From Pelobates cultripes (Eukaryota > Chordata > Amphibia > Anura > Pelobatidae), in assembly GCA_933207985.1 (NCBI GenBank), contig OW240924.1:70612742-70676741 (forward strand): a stretch of 64,000 nt of DNA, read 5' to 3'. The translations under genes and the position numbers were made by a program. The notes under the pieces were generated by a model that was not told the DNA's origin, made no database searches, and worked only from the letters and a program-made list of their open reading frames with translations. Below, piece by piece: positions 11,277 to 23,849 of this stretch. The stretch's first letter is position 1. Every line of letters begins with the position of its first letter.

Positions 11277-13039
11277 GTTAGCTCTCCACCACTAGTGGCC
11301 TCCCTAGCCACTAGTCACTTCAGTCCTCACCTGCCTAGGACTAATTACAGATCCTACAAAAGGCCACACCTGAGAATACCAGTGGACTTTACATTGAAGT
11401 TGGTGATTTACCTGAATCACTTCATATCATGGCTCATGTGAACCTGCTCCACATTTACCTTCAAACCTGCTCCTAATAATAACCTGCTCCATTCTTACCT
11501 ATACGTCAAACCATCCTTCCTCTGTAACCAGCCTGCCTCTGTTACCAGCCTGCTTCTGTAACCAGCCTGCCTCTGTAACCAGCCTGCTTCTGTAACCAGC
11601 CTTCCTCTATAACCAGCCTTCCTCTATAACCAGCCTGCCTCTATAACCAGCCTGCCTCTGTAACCAGCCTGCTTCTGTAACCAGCCTTCCTCTATAACCA
11701 GCCTTCCTCTATAACCAGCCTGCCTCTATAACCAGCCTGCCTCTGTAACCAGCCTGCCTCTGTAACCAGCCTTCAACTGTTACCAGCCTGCTTCTGTAAC
11801 CAGCCTGCCTCTGTAACCAGCCTTCCTCTGTAACCAGCCTTCCTCTGTAACCAGCCTTCCTCTGTAACCAGCCTGCCTCCGTTACCAGCCTGCCTCTGTA
11901 ACCAGCCTGCCTCTGCCTTCTCTGTAACCAGCCTGCCTCTGTAACCAGCCTTCCTCTGTAACCAGCCTTCCTCTGTAACCAGCCTGCCTCTGTAACCAGC
12001 CTGCCTCTGTTACCAGCCTGCTTCTGTAACCATCCTGCCTCTGTAACCAGCCTGCCTCTGTAACCAGCCTTCAACTGTTACCAGCCTGCTTCTGTAACCA
12101 GCCTGCCTCTGTAACCAGCCTTCCTCTGTAACCAGCCTTCCTCTGTAACCAGCCTTCCTCTGTAACCAGCCTGCCTCCGTTACCAGCCTGCCTCTGTAAC
12201 CAGCCTGCCTCTGTAACCAGCCTTCCTCTGTAACCAGCCTTCCTCTGTAACCAGCCTGCCTCCGTTACCAGCCTGCCTCTGTTACCATCCTGCCTCTGTG
12301 ACCAGCCTGCCTCTGTTACCATCCTGCTTCTGTAACCAGCCTGCCTCTGTTATCAGCCTTCCACTGTTACCAGCCTGCCTCTGTTACCAGCCTTCCTCTA
12401 TAACCATCCTGCCTCTGTAACCAGCCTGCCACTGTTACCAGCCTGCCTCTGTAACCAGCCTGCCTCCGTTACCAGCCTGCCTCTGTAACCAGCCTGCCTC
12501 TGTAACCAGCCTTCCTCTGTAACCAGCCTTCCTCTGTAACCAGCCTGCCTCCGTTACCAGCCTGCCTCTGTTACCATCCTGCCTCTGTTACCATCCTGCC
12601 TCTGTGACCAGCCTGCCTCTGTTACCATCCTGCTTCTGTAACCAGCCTGCCTCTGTTATCAGCCTTCCACTGTTACCAGCCTGCCTCTGTTACCAGCCTT
12701 CCTCTATAACCATCCTGCCTCTGTAACCAGCCTGCCACTGTTACCAGCCTGCCTCTGTAACCAGCCTGCCACTGTTACCAGCCTGCCTCTGTAACCAGCC
12801 TGCCTCTGTTATCAGCCTTCCACTGTTACCAGCCTGCCTTTGTTACAACCCTACCTGGAAATTACAGACATTCTTTATTATTTGCAAGTAACCTGTTCTG
12901 TAGCAAGTATCCTGTTTTGTGGCATATTACCTAAATTCTGTTTTACCTCAAGTTCCATAATATGTCTAAAATCACTAATAAAGTACCTGAAGTCAACCCT
13001 GGCAGAAGTCTCCTATCTGACCTGCACAAGATCATGACA
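11277..13039 (+). mobile_element. Probable LTR-like unit carrying the 17-bp minisatellite
   Basis: The right flank of the tandem array ends in a polyadenylation signal AATAAA (12977-12982) and about 57 bases later in ATCATGACA. That spacing and terminus resemble the LTR copies at 4880 and 35841. The left flank, from about 11277, has AACCTGCTCC motifs that look like founders of the tandem unit. The left boundary is a guess and no target duplication is clear. This is inference: an LTR whose interior expanded into a minisatellite. Confidence 0.35.
11510..12855. repeat. 17-bp minisatellite, about 79 units, with higher-order periodicity
   Basis: The unit is CCTCTGTAACCAGCCTG with variants GTTACC, CTATAACC, CTTCC and CATCCTG. 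Units keep register for about 1.35 kb apart from a 9-base irregularity near 11910. Variant patterns recur at larger periods: CCTCCGTT blocks at 12174 and 12463 are 289 bases apart (17 units of 17), and a CTATAACC block recurs after 85 bases (5 units). Because 17 is not a multiple of 3, the minus strand reads open through long stretches with a 17-residue period. Those frames are a by-product and not genes. Confidence 0.95.
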
Positions 13040-15199
13040 TGAACTCAGAACCCCCTGCTATTAGGAAGGAAAAAAACAAAAAACAAGACATGAGATAAAC
13101 TATAGGTTTATCAGTGGCATTTAGTATTGATTATAGAGCATGTAAATCTATGACTGGGAGGCTAATTAACACATTGAGTGCAGTAATCAGGGCAGGATAT
13201 GATCAATGCACAAAACATTTTTTTAAATTTTATTTCTTTTATTTCTTCCTTGTGTAAGGCGAGAATGAACTTTTTAAATGTAGGAGGCAGATTAGCAGAA
13301 TTAATGCATATGAAAAAAGGACTGACTCAAAAACAGTCAAATGATGCTGTAGAAGTGATCGATTGAAGAATTCGGTTTTCTTCTACATTAGCCAAGACAC
13401 AGCAAAAGAATATTATTTATTTTTATTGTTTTAAATAGAACAGAAGAATATGATGTTTTTTTGCGGTTTACATTGCCGGACCTTACTAAGAATTTGCATG
13501 TAGAGAAGGAAAACAAAATGAAGTAACAAACAAAACGATAAATATTCTATGTTTATCATGATTGGTTTCGAAAAAGATAAAAAAAAAAAGAACAACAACA
13601 AATCAATTAAGTGAAAGTATTGCAAAGAATACCAGTTTGTACATTGAAAAGTGTTGCAAATAGAAGATTTATTTTGGAAATCTAGAAAATTAATATAGAG
13701 TTTCCAGCAGTATGTGCATAGGTTTTTTTTTTTTAATTGATTACAATGCCCTCTAGAATAGATACTTTACAAATTAAGATAATATTCATAATTTATTGCA
13801 TATGGTATATCCATGGATACTTAAAACATCTGCTTCTCAGTCCATAGAACTTGGTAATTAATGTTGATATACCTGGAGCTGTGTGATAGGACTGTCCTTC
13901 AAGAAAAACTTAACACAACAGCCCCAAAGAACAACAAAAAAATGTACTAATGCCGACAAAGATGCATAGATTTCTGCAGCTCCTGCAACAGGTTGAGCTT
14001 GGAATAGAGATATAGGTTTGGAAGTGATATGAACAGATAAGGGAAGCCACAGATGGAATCACGAGTGAAAGAAGGGGAGATAAAGAGGTTAGTGGTATAA
14101 GTAGGTTTGGTTTCAGGAAAAAAGAAAACGAGAAAAAGTAAAGTCAAGCTTGTGGTCGGGAGGCATGAACGGGTAAGATCCAAATACAAGAAGATGATAA
14201 AATGAGATGAAATTGAAAGAATGATGCTGAAGTTGGAAATAAACAGGTAAGGAGATAAGTCTGGAGGTATGAAGAAGATATTGCCAACATTATTGGAAAA
14301 AAAATTACTTAGCTTGGAAGTCATATATATTTAGGCCAAGTGAACTAGCAGATTTTTTTAAATGTATTTTGTTTAATGACGCTGTTATTGCTTTTTTTTT
14401 TTGTTGTCTGGCATAGTCATAATATTAAGAAGCCTCTGCTACGTACGGTGGTTGCTTGGCTCATAGTGACACATGGTGTTATGCAACACTGCCCAATATG
14501 GGAGTGGAAGGAGGAACTAACACTCAAGAAGGAACGTGCCCACTCACATGGCATGCAGGTGCCAAGCGGATGTAGTTGCTGCTAAACGTGATGTGGATTG
14601 CAGTCACCTAGAACTGTCTCCATGGGTCCTGATGTTAGACAAAAAAAACGATATATGTATTGCTTCTCTCGAAAACATTTATAAGTAGCTATCTCAATAT
14701 CTGACAACCAACCATGTCCTTTATTTGATGATCAATATGTATGTATCTTAAATGATGGCCTGTATTTGTGTAGGATATGTGATCGTCAATCATGCAACTG
14801 CCTAGATTTTTTACCAATGAGAGTCCCCTAGGTATAAGAGTTTAAAGGACAGAGGGGGTCTAAGCAAAGGGTGGTATTGGCAGTTGTCGAAAGGTTTGTT
14901 TTAGATTGTATCTGTTTGGATCAATTGATCTGCGAGATTCAGAAATAAGTAAATTGTCAAAAATCAATGTTTCTGCACAGCGAAGTGTATATGCATAGCC
15001 AGGGCTGCCATCAGCAATTTTGGGGCCCCTTACACAGCTCGAGGTCTGGGTCCCTGGAGCCCACCTATGAATCCACCCACAAAGATGCAGTTTATGTGTA
15101 TAGTGGAAGCAGTGTGTCTCTAGTTGATGTATACGTTTATAGTTGATTTATAGAAAATGGCTCAAAGACAAACAAAAAACAGAAGGACTGCACGCTAAC
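13040..15199. other. Intergenic DNA with a purine-rich stretch
   Basis: 13970-14300 is purine-rich on the + strand, which keeps a minus-strand frame open for 125 codons. Its product is hydrophobic and low-complexity with no known domain, so I do not call a gene. At about 14998-15075 a CAGGGCTGCCATCAGCAATT and GGGGCCCCTT stretch looks like an old dispersed repeat (compare 28735 and 30005). Confidence 0.4.
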
Positions 15200-15262
15200 T
15201 TCTGGCACCATAACCACTACAATAAACCATTGTGGTTATAGTGCTTAGATTGTCCCTTTTAG
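15200..15262. repeat. T2-like MITE fragment
   Basis: GGCACCATAACCACTACAAT ... CATTGTGGTTATAGTGC followed by TTGTCCCTTTT is the terminal hairpin plus end of a T2-like element (compare 59806 and 57216). The rest of the element is missing or unrecognisable. Confidence 0.45.
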
Positions 15263-18200
15263 ATAAATTTGTTTTCAGCTTCCTCTAAACAATGCCTAAA
15301 TTCATAACTCTTTGTTCCAGTCACCTTTTTCCCTGGCTCAAGTTAAAAAGACCACATTAGATATCATTTACTAGTTTAAGATAATACAAACTAATTAAAT
15401 AACTTTAATTTTTTTATCTCAGTTTCTGATTTCATATTTTGCGCAGTTTGATTATTTTCCTATTCTTCTAATCTTTGTCAACATTTAGCTATTCTGAATT
15501 TATCATGCCTCCTTTGAAGGTCCTAAATTTAACCTTTGTCTGGAGAACAAGCACATCAAACTGGGGTGTCAATCATCTACTCCTTGTTGTTAAAGCTGTA
15601 GGTTTGTGTAAGTGTAAGAATGTGTAACCATTTCAAACTTCAGTATCCATGAAGATGAATAATGCATACACCTTAATGAGAATTGGCATTGAGTCATACA
15701 TTTGGCAACTGTTTATCATTCTATTAGGGGAACAAATCTCAGGAATTATTTTCATGCATTCACTCATCCATACAGTAAATTAGGGGAAAGCCTGATAGGG
15801 AAATGTAAGCCTTCTCTAAGAGTGGAGGGTAGCAGATAGGCGGTGCCAGTAATAAAGGCAAAGTACATAAAAATAATAATAATATAGTCTAAGTGATTAA
15901 AAGTCCAGTAGTAGAGTTCAAGAATGTATTTTGGGGGACTGTATGTAGAAACCAACGAAAAATGTAGAATATGGGATAACTGCTCCGTAAGTTGAAGATG
16001 TTCTTCGTATGTGGAAATAAAAGAGACAACTAATGGTGCAGTATATTCAACGATCAGATGTTATTCTGGTAAAAGTCTTATATGATCCTACTCACGTTTT
16101 ATAGAGCTAATGGACTAGCTCTAGTATAAAGTGCATACAGTGGTATAATTCCCACTAATAGGATATGTGTGGTGATGTCTTGTCTGAAGGAAGGTCATAT
16201 GAAATAAAAAGGAACAGCAATAGTGTTCTCTATTTAAAATCAGGAAAGCAGAAAATAAAATATAAAGTGGTTACTCACATTTACACGAGCAGGCGGACTG
16301 CTCAGTGTATAGGGATTGAGTGGTATAATCCCCACCTAGGATTCTTTGGAGTAATGTCTCACTGGAACAGGACAGAACTCAGAAGCCAGGTAAAATAGGT
16401 AACATAAAATAAAAAATTAAAAATAAATATATATATTTTTTAAAGTAAAATGGCAACTCACAGTGAGGAAGTGACCAAAATACCTTTAATAAAATACAAT
16501 ACCCTTTTCTTCTCTAAGAGTGGGCTGTTTTAGAGAATTCCTGGAAGTTTGATTTGGATTTGCGGGTGCTACAAGCATACGGGAAAGGTCGGTCACAGAT
16601 CAGAGGGACCAAGACAAGTATAATTAGCAATTAGACAGGGGATGTAGTTTCTAGATACATTCAAAGACATCACATATGTTGCAAGCATATCTATGGTTAT
16701 CCAATCGATCCACACACAGTGGTAATTGATTCATGCACTGCAATAATTAGAAACAGATGTTTTAAAAGTTATTTAATGTTGTGCATGTCTGCTTGTAGGT
16801 AAGATTAGCTCACCAAGGAAAGGTTCATATTCAAGTGAAACATTGGGGCTTCTTCAAGGGTGGTCTACGTTTTGTAGGTGATTTAATTTGTTAGCATTAT
16901 ATTTAAAAAATTTTGTATTGACGCTCCCTTCATTCATATTATATCTGATACTTGCGCAAATACAAAATGGCTTTGGTTTTGTTTGTTAAACTGGTGTGCG
17001 GGTCTTATTCGTTTCTATTTTTTTCTATATAATATGCTATTTTGTGGCAACATGTCATATATAAATGTTTGTTTGTTTGTTTATTTATTTTTCGGGAAGC
17101 CTATGCAAGAATAAGAGAAAATATTTAAGTACAAAGATGCGGCATTAAAAGTCGCTTTAAAAAAATCACATTTCGTTTTTATATATAAATATATCCAAAT
17201 ACAGTGAATCTACAAGAAAACAGCAGTGGACGCAGAAAAATAAAATAAAACTCAAATCATAAATCACCGTAATACAGTCTATCTCTCAGGTCGGTGTACT
17301 TTCAGGATTGAATAATAGCTAGACGATAAAGATCCTGTTTGGCTCAGAAAAGGGTATGACGTAACACGGATCAGGAGATAAAAGATAAAAAAGAAGAATT
17401 TAAAGTAGGTAGATAAAACCATCCTTAAGCAGATGTATGCATAGTCAAAAAGCATGATTATTAAAAAGAAGGAAATATCTTGCATAACAAATATCTCAGG
17501 TTTCTCTTAGTTGCAATGCACTTTGTTTGAATATACCAGTACAGGTATTTAATTGTTGATAGTAACTGTTTAAAGTCCATAATATGTTTAGACTCATTGA
17601 GACCCTTTGGGAATAATGCCAAAAGTCAATACATTTCGATATTGTCATCTACATCTATGCAGAAGGACTGTAATTGTGTAATCTAGACTTGTGCATTCGG
17701 TTTCTCCTGAATTGCAAATCTTCTGAATTTCTGGGGCGCTTGGCAGGTTCAGTTGATTCATGACTCAGTGTTCCAAAAAAAAAAAAAATAGATGACTGAT
17801 GGCTAGGAATAGTCCCTAAAACAAAGAAAGAAGTAAAGAAAAAAAAAATAGTAAACAAACTGGTGGTTAAAAGCTTAAAATTTGCCGACTTCTCAAAATT
17901 AGTCTAACTCTCAAATTAATGAATGTTGAACGAATGTGATCTGAATTTGAATAATAAAATACCTATTCAGTCATAATTCAGTCGGAATTCAGACAAAATC
18001 CAGAGTGAGATAGCTTCATGTCACTTGGGAGGTTCACCTGCATGTATGGACTGTAACGCTATACTGATCGCCAAGAAGGTCATGAAAAACGTTGGAATAC
18101 TTTTCCATCTACGCATGTTCTAACTTAGATATTTCAATTAATTGATTAAATGTTTATCATGACAGGTGATGTGTAATGTCCATGTACAACTCCTGTTTGC

Positions 18201-18404
18201 CAAGAACACAGGCAAGAGAGCAAGGTGCAAGGTTCTAGTGCCCAGTTTTCTCATGCATTTTGAAAGTTGCTGTCAGATGTCACAATATTTTGGACAGGTC
18301 CCGAGGACCAATTTGTGCTGGGACGGTATTCAAAAATCTAAGACCATTCAGGGAAATCTGGAACTTTTAGCACCTGTGCAAGTGTAACACTGCACATGAC
18401 CCAC
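15263..18404. other. Intergenic DNA with an unclassified old repeat
   Basis: About 16080-16500 has the style of an amphibian dispersed repeat: two similar blocks GTGGTATAATTCCCACTA (16140) and GTGGTATAATCCCCACCTAG (16320) sit 180 bases apart, each followed by a GTAATGTCT or GTGATGTCT motif. The rest is AT-rich with A runs (17777, 17840) and no recognised gene. Confidence 0.4.
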
Positions 18405-18960
18405 TGTCATATCTCCTCTTGACTCGTGCTGCTCCAGTCCCCCCATCCATGCTGATACCGGCTCTCCTCTCCTGCGATGTCCCGACCGTTGTCCGACATT
18501 GTGGGTATGACCAGCTAAGGGCATGCACCTTCATTTTCTTTGGCCCCTTATAGGAAAGTAACCAATTTTACATCTGGGCTAGCGCTCTATTTCTATGTGT
18601 TCACTTATTATCCTAATTGGTTACCTAGCCTATCAGCTCACACTTAGCCCTATTATACCTCCCTTTGACATCCCTTCCTCTGTCGTGGTTTTTTGTAGCC
18701 CAACAGTGGGTTTCTTTAGTTTAGACTTTTCTGGTATCTGACTTGGGCTTTTCTCTTCATTTATCTGTTCTTCTGGTATCCTTGACCCTTGGCTTTGTTC
18801 TACGTTTATACCTCCATCTCCAATCCAGACCTTAGCCTGTCTGACTATTCTATACTTCTCGCTGTACTCATATATATGTTAAGTCCAGCTACTCTAAAGC
18901 CCGGTAATATGTCTTGGTTTGTGTATCGGTAAGAACCTCCTAGTTTGCGTGTTAGGGAGA
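18405..18960 (+). mobile_element. LTR-like copy, right end truncated
   Basis: Begins TGTCATATCTCCTCTTGACT and carries the block GTTAAGTCCAGC, CTACTCTAAAGCCCGGTAAT that also occurs in the copies at 4880 and 35841. The interior has the same pyrimidine-rich CTTGG-rich style (TTGACCCTTGGCTTTGTTC). The expected TCCTGACA end is not found near 18960, so the 3' part is lost or diverged. No coding region is adjacent. Confidence 0.5.
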
Positions 18961-20818
18961 CACCCACCAAGACCAGGCTACTAAACAAAAGATGGAAAAT
19001 CTCAGCTTGTTTTAATAAATCTCAGTTTCTTCTACAATAAGCAGATGGTAGGATAAGAGTTTGGCATAAGTCTAAGTTTGGCGTTCTTGACACTATGGTA
19101 CCAATGCTATTATGATTGGAACTGGCACATTGTATTTATCAGGCCTCAGATGAACACCACAATAAAATACTAACTGTAGCTATAATGCCTCCCTTTGGGT
19201 CAATGGGTGCTTAGACAAGTTCAGTATAGGTGTTTTTAAAATTTATTGTGGCATTTATTACATTTATTTCAAAAAGCCTTAAAGCTATTGCTATGTACAG
19301 AATTTTAATGTTCAAAAGTTTGTGATCACAGTACAGGCTGGTGGTGTTGTTATGGTGTAGGGAATATTTTATAGCATATTATGTCTCTTCATGTCACTAC
19401 CGCATCATTTAAATGCGGTAGTGTTTCCAAAATGACTGTTTGTCATCCAAAGGAAATATCAACTCCTGCAGGTTACATATACAATGTAAAACAATTTAGG
19501 CTGTTCCAGATTGAAAAGTAGGTCTAATCTCCTCTAGAAACGATTATATCAAATATGTTTGATGCTGAAGAACTTTTGCTTGGTTTTTATCTTGTCAAGA
19601 TTCCATGTCTTGTAGATAATAGTTTATGCCTATGACAATAAAAAAAAAATTTTGATTATACTTTTTTTTGTGTTACATTTATGAACGAGTTTATCAGGAA
19701 GACCTTATACCATATCAAATATTTCTGTTATCGGCTTTTAAATTGTTGTAAGGAACCAGTTTTGTAGTGGAATCTCATTGTAGTCAGAGTTTAGTTACCC
19801 ATAACTTGGATTCAAGCATAGATGTAGGTGTACTATACATCAAGCCCACAAATAGTTTTACACAATTGGGAGTCAGTTCTAGACTGTGTTGTCCTGATAA
19901 CTAATATTTATCCTGATTCACTATGAGATCCCATGATTGGATTGACATCCGTGAGAGATTTCAGCTGTAATCAGTGGTGAATACACTGTCGCTGGTATGA
20001 TCATGTTTCTCGATTGTGATAACCTGGAAGCTCGCTTGCATCACTGAAACAGCTATAAAATACAGTACTTTTCCCAGAAATGACATTACCTTATTCACAT
20101 TAGTAAAACGCATTAACATTTATGGTGGTGTTGTAATGACCAGAATTTATATACCCACTCGGTGTTGCGTCAACAAAGTCTGTCTTGTGTCAACAAAGTC
20201 TGTCTTGTGCTTTTATTTTAGGAGCAGTGTCATAGACTAAGATTCTCAACTATTCCTGAATCAGTTACTAGACATTTTATTAGACACATAGTGTTATGAT
20301 GCCATTTCTGATTTATCAACAATACTACAGAAATTCCACTCCTGGATACTCGGAGTCATTTCATTCACATAAAAGGAGAGCCGTCCTACTAGTTAACTAT
20401 TGGTTGTGTTATTTAGTATTTCATTTTTTTGTATTCTCTGTATCATTAAAACCTAATTTGCCAATAAAGTATATGTTTTTTCCCAAACATTTTTATTGAG
20501 TGATTGACAATTCAAGGTTCGAAGACAATAACTTAAAGTTAGAGCATAATGACCTGATAATTTCTATAAGAAACATATACGTTAATGTGCAATATAGCAA
20601 AAAAGATGGAATAATCAGTTGCCATCCCATTTAAGGGATAATGATTCAAAGTACAAGTAATACGAACCTATTAAAAAATAAACATATATCCTCTGTCACA
20701 TTTAAAAAAAAATAAGTATAATCAGATACAATAAAGAATGAAAACCAAAAATAAGATAATGCAAGTCAGATTTTGTGAAACCAAAAAAAACCCACAAAGA
20801 ACATTTATAAAGGAACAT
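18961..20818. other. Intergenic DNA, nothing recognised
   Basis: AT-rich. A tandem 20-base duplication is seen at about 20166-20211 (GTCAACAAAGTCTGTCTTGT twice). No gene or complete element. Confidence 0.45.
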
Positions 20819-20898
20819 TTAACCCCGTAAGGACTCATGACATGTGTGACATGTCATGATTCCCTTTTATTCCAGAAGTTTGGTCCTTACGGGGTTAA
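20819..20898. mobile_element. 80-bp TTAA MITE, copy 2
   Basis: TTAACCCCGTAAGGACTC at the left and GGTCCTTACGGGGTTAA at the right. The T-to-G change in the left repeat is matched by the complementary A-to-C change in the right one, so the inverted repeat stays perfectly paired. Same core as copies 1 and 5. Confidence 0.85.
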
Positions 20899-21081
20899 TA
20901 AAGATTGATAGAATACTAGCTGGTATTTTGAAATATATGTTTTAATTTTTATTTTAGTTTCAAGTTAAAAAAGTTATTACATGTGTGAATTAATATTAAA
21001 TATTATGTAACAGCAAAAAATGCAATCCCCTGATAATTTCCTTTTAAAAATCCCTAGTTTCGCAAATAACACCATGTGTCG

Positions 21082-21331
21082 TTAACTCTTTGCGGTCCTA
21101 TGTCGGAACATATCTGACAAAATATTTTGCATCTTGCGGTCCAATGTCAGATCATTCCTGGAGAGTACCGCCAGACCTTTGTGCCTGGTGTAGCGAATGT
21201 GTGCGCCACGCACATTTGCTACACCCGGCACAGAGGATTGGCAGTACTCTCCATGGAAAATCTGATATTGGACCGCAAGAGGTAAAATACATTTCTTGGA
21301 TATATTTCGACATAGGACTGCAAGAGTTTAA
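21082..21331. mobile_element. Foldback MITE, 242 bp between TTAA sites
   Basis: Left CTCTTTGCGGTCCTATGTCG, right CGACATAGGACTGCAAGAGT, bounded by TTAA on both sides. A second pair of repeats inside (TCTTGCGGTCCAATGTCAGA and TCTGATATTGGACCGCAAGA) and a GGAGAGTACCGCCA/TGGCAGTACTCTCC pair make almost the whole element one imperfect palindrome folding around 21205. No reading frame belongs to it. TTAA sites suggest piggyBac-type mobilisation (inference). Confidence 0.7.
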
Positions 21332-21403
21332 AAAAAAAAAGTTAGCTCAGCCTAAAATTCATGTGGTAAGTTCCCTAGGATTTACCAAACTTCCCCCCTA
21401 GAC

Positions 21404-21813
21404 TTAAAGGACACTATAGTCACCAGTACTGCCATTCAGTATCTCCGCCCTCTGCATGGAGACACTGAACTTTCCTCATAGAGATTAATTGATTCAATTA
21501 ATCTCTATGAGGATATGCTGATTGGCCCGGACTGTGTTTGACTTGTTCTGTGTCTGCCCCTGATCTGCCTCTTTGACAGTCTCAGCCAATCCAATGGGAT
21601 GGGAAAGCATTGTGATTGGCTCACAGAATTACTTCTGAAGATGTCAGCAAAGCAGGCAGATCAGGACCAGAGCCAGCAGCTGCAAACTTGAACAAAAGTA
21701 AGATTTTGCTATATTTAGGGGGGAGGAGGGAGCCAGGGAGGCTAGATGGTAGTCTTCACACTATAGGGTCAGGAATACATGTTTGTATTCCTGACCCTAT
21801 AGTGTTCCTTTAA
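21404..21813. mobile_element. T2-like MITE, 410 bp
   Basis: Left TTAAAGGACACTATAGTCACC, right CCTGACCCTATAGTGTTCCTTTAA, both at TTAA. It is a reverse-oriented relative of the element at 4184. It contains a perfect 39-base palindrome at 21474-21512 (CCTCATAGAGATTAATTGA, one T, then its complement). Confidence 0.8.
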
Positions 21814-23849
21814 TTAAATAATAATAGGGATATTCACTAACAAAGTTAAAAAAGGTAATGCCAAAATAGCTGAACTGAAAACATAACATACTAGGAATAT
21901 TTTACACTTTTGCTTATTTCCTAAAATTTGAAATTCACTTTGATTTCACTTTGGATTCCCTATAAATTCAAACTTTAGTGAATAACTTTGGCAGTGCATA
22001 GTTGTGTATGGAATGTGCAGCCACAAAGGGTTCTCTACTCATTACAGGGTTAGTCTGTGAGTTTTCCTCCCTCCCAGACTGTTCTATCTAATTTTTCCTC
22101 CTACTGCATTGCAGAGCATGAATCAAGACAGGCCCCCTTTCCTGATTTCTTTCACAACTCTCCCAGTCGCCCACATTCTATTCTTTAAAACTCTGAGGAA
22201 TCCTTTAACCATGAGCTGTAGTAATGCGCAATGCATTGCTTTGCTCATCCCAATATTACTCAGATGGTTAAACAGTTGACTGTGTAGTGTCTCAGAATGA
22301 TGTCACTTATAATGTAAGACACATTTTTGGAATGCTGGTGCAGACCGAGTCATGCAAAACTTCTCTGAGTAAATTTGACTTAACTTGTGGGAACTGAAAT
22401 ATAGTTTCTATGGTCAGGAACTTATTTTATTGATATTTTTCTATTGTGTCTATAGAGCCCAAAATATTCTCAGCTCTTCATAACATTCTTAAAGGTTATT
22501 CCACATTTAGTGGGACAAATAGGTAAAGAAGGATCAAAAGGCTATACTCATTATATGACAATTATAGGATATAACGTATGTTCACATTTTGTAACCCATT
22601 AATATGTTGCCTTATATGTAAACATACACTTTTGATTTATTTTGTATTTAACGGCCATCTTATTTCGCCACGATGGCCATAATGGCCACTATAAATTTGG
22701 CCCAGTATGACAGTATTGGACACACGTATGCTTTCAGTAATAAAGAGTTGTATCTTTAGTAATTACATTTAGTAAGCAACTAAAGTGATTGAATTGGTTC
22801 TCGATTATCTATAGATAAGTGTTTAACTGGTCAGTGAGATCTATCTCGATAGGTAGAAATCAGTAGCAGAGATGTTTGTTTTTTTAATTTTTTAATTTTT
22901 GTCGTGCAGGTAGGTACATTGCAAGATCAAACGCCACAACAGCGTACACGTGGTATACAGTTTAAACAGTGGCATGAGTGCATGCACATTTTTTGGGGGT
23001 ACATAAACAAGCTTAACGTAACTTATGAGTATTCGTTTTAAGGTGTAGTATACATATAAGGTAAGAGTGAGGTACAAAAAAGGTAGCAGATATGTTTTTA
23101 TATTCTTCCCAGCACCAGACAACAGCCATTGTGCATGAGTGTGTCTTCAATATTCCAGTTTTTGGAAGTATTTTATTTTCTCAGCAGATAGGCTTGGCTT
23201 TTCCTTGGAGTCTTTGTAAAGCCTTAATGGTGTCATTTCAGTGTAGGAACAAAAACAGAGCTTTTATACTTCATCCAAGTTATTATCTAGTGTATATAGA
23301 TGATAGAAATGAGATGACTTGATCGTATGCTTTGTCTAATGCATAACTAGGCTTACTGGACATTGCATCACAATGTGCCATTGTGTCATGTCAAAAAGAG
23401 GACATCTGCCATTTGACCAATATTCAGAATAATACTATATGCCCTCTGCTATGTCATCACCTTCTCATTCATTTCTATCCTGAGTTGGAGTTTCAAATAC
23501 AGGTTGGAATTTGATAAATAGTCCTTACTCCTCCTCCTCGGATGGATATATAGTGGGCTAGGATCTGTTCTACCTTACCTATGGTTCTTGAACCTATTGG
23601 TCCATTAATCTAGTTTGCAGGGAATTGTTGGACTCAACATTGTGTGCTGCATCATTTATTTGAGCTCTAAAGAGCCCCTTTACACAGTGATCTTATATCC
23701 CCATACCTGTGACCCATTTGGGTATCCCTCCCAGAATTCCAGAATCTGTTGCCTCTTGTGTCATTATCACCAGGATTGTGTGGATACAGAAAGATCAACA
23801 GACATATGGATGTATATAAAACAGATATGTGTGATCTAGGCGCTTCTAT
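21814..23849. other. Intergenic DNA, nothing firm
   Basis: A weak L2-like relic (CAAAATATTCTCAGCTCTTC) lies near 22460. A short inverted repeat GGCCATC/GATGGCC lies at 22653-22678. The short frames show no recognisable domain. Confidence 0.4.

Noticed and set aside
11709..12322. Long minus-strand frames with repeated AGWLQRQAGYRGRLVTE-type text
   Set aside because: They are the 17-bp minisatellite read in three successive frames. The period of 17 residues equals 51 bases, and no gene signals accompany them.
13947..14324. 125-codon minus-strand frame with hydrophobic segments
   Set aside because: It sits on a purine-rich stretch that lacks stops by composition. The product is low-complexity and matches no family I know.
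20505..20530. GGTTCGAAGAC resembling a tRNA T-arm box
   Set aside because: No matching A box, acceptor stem or anticodon arm at tRNA spacing.
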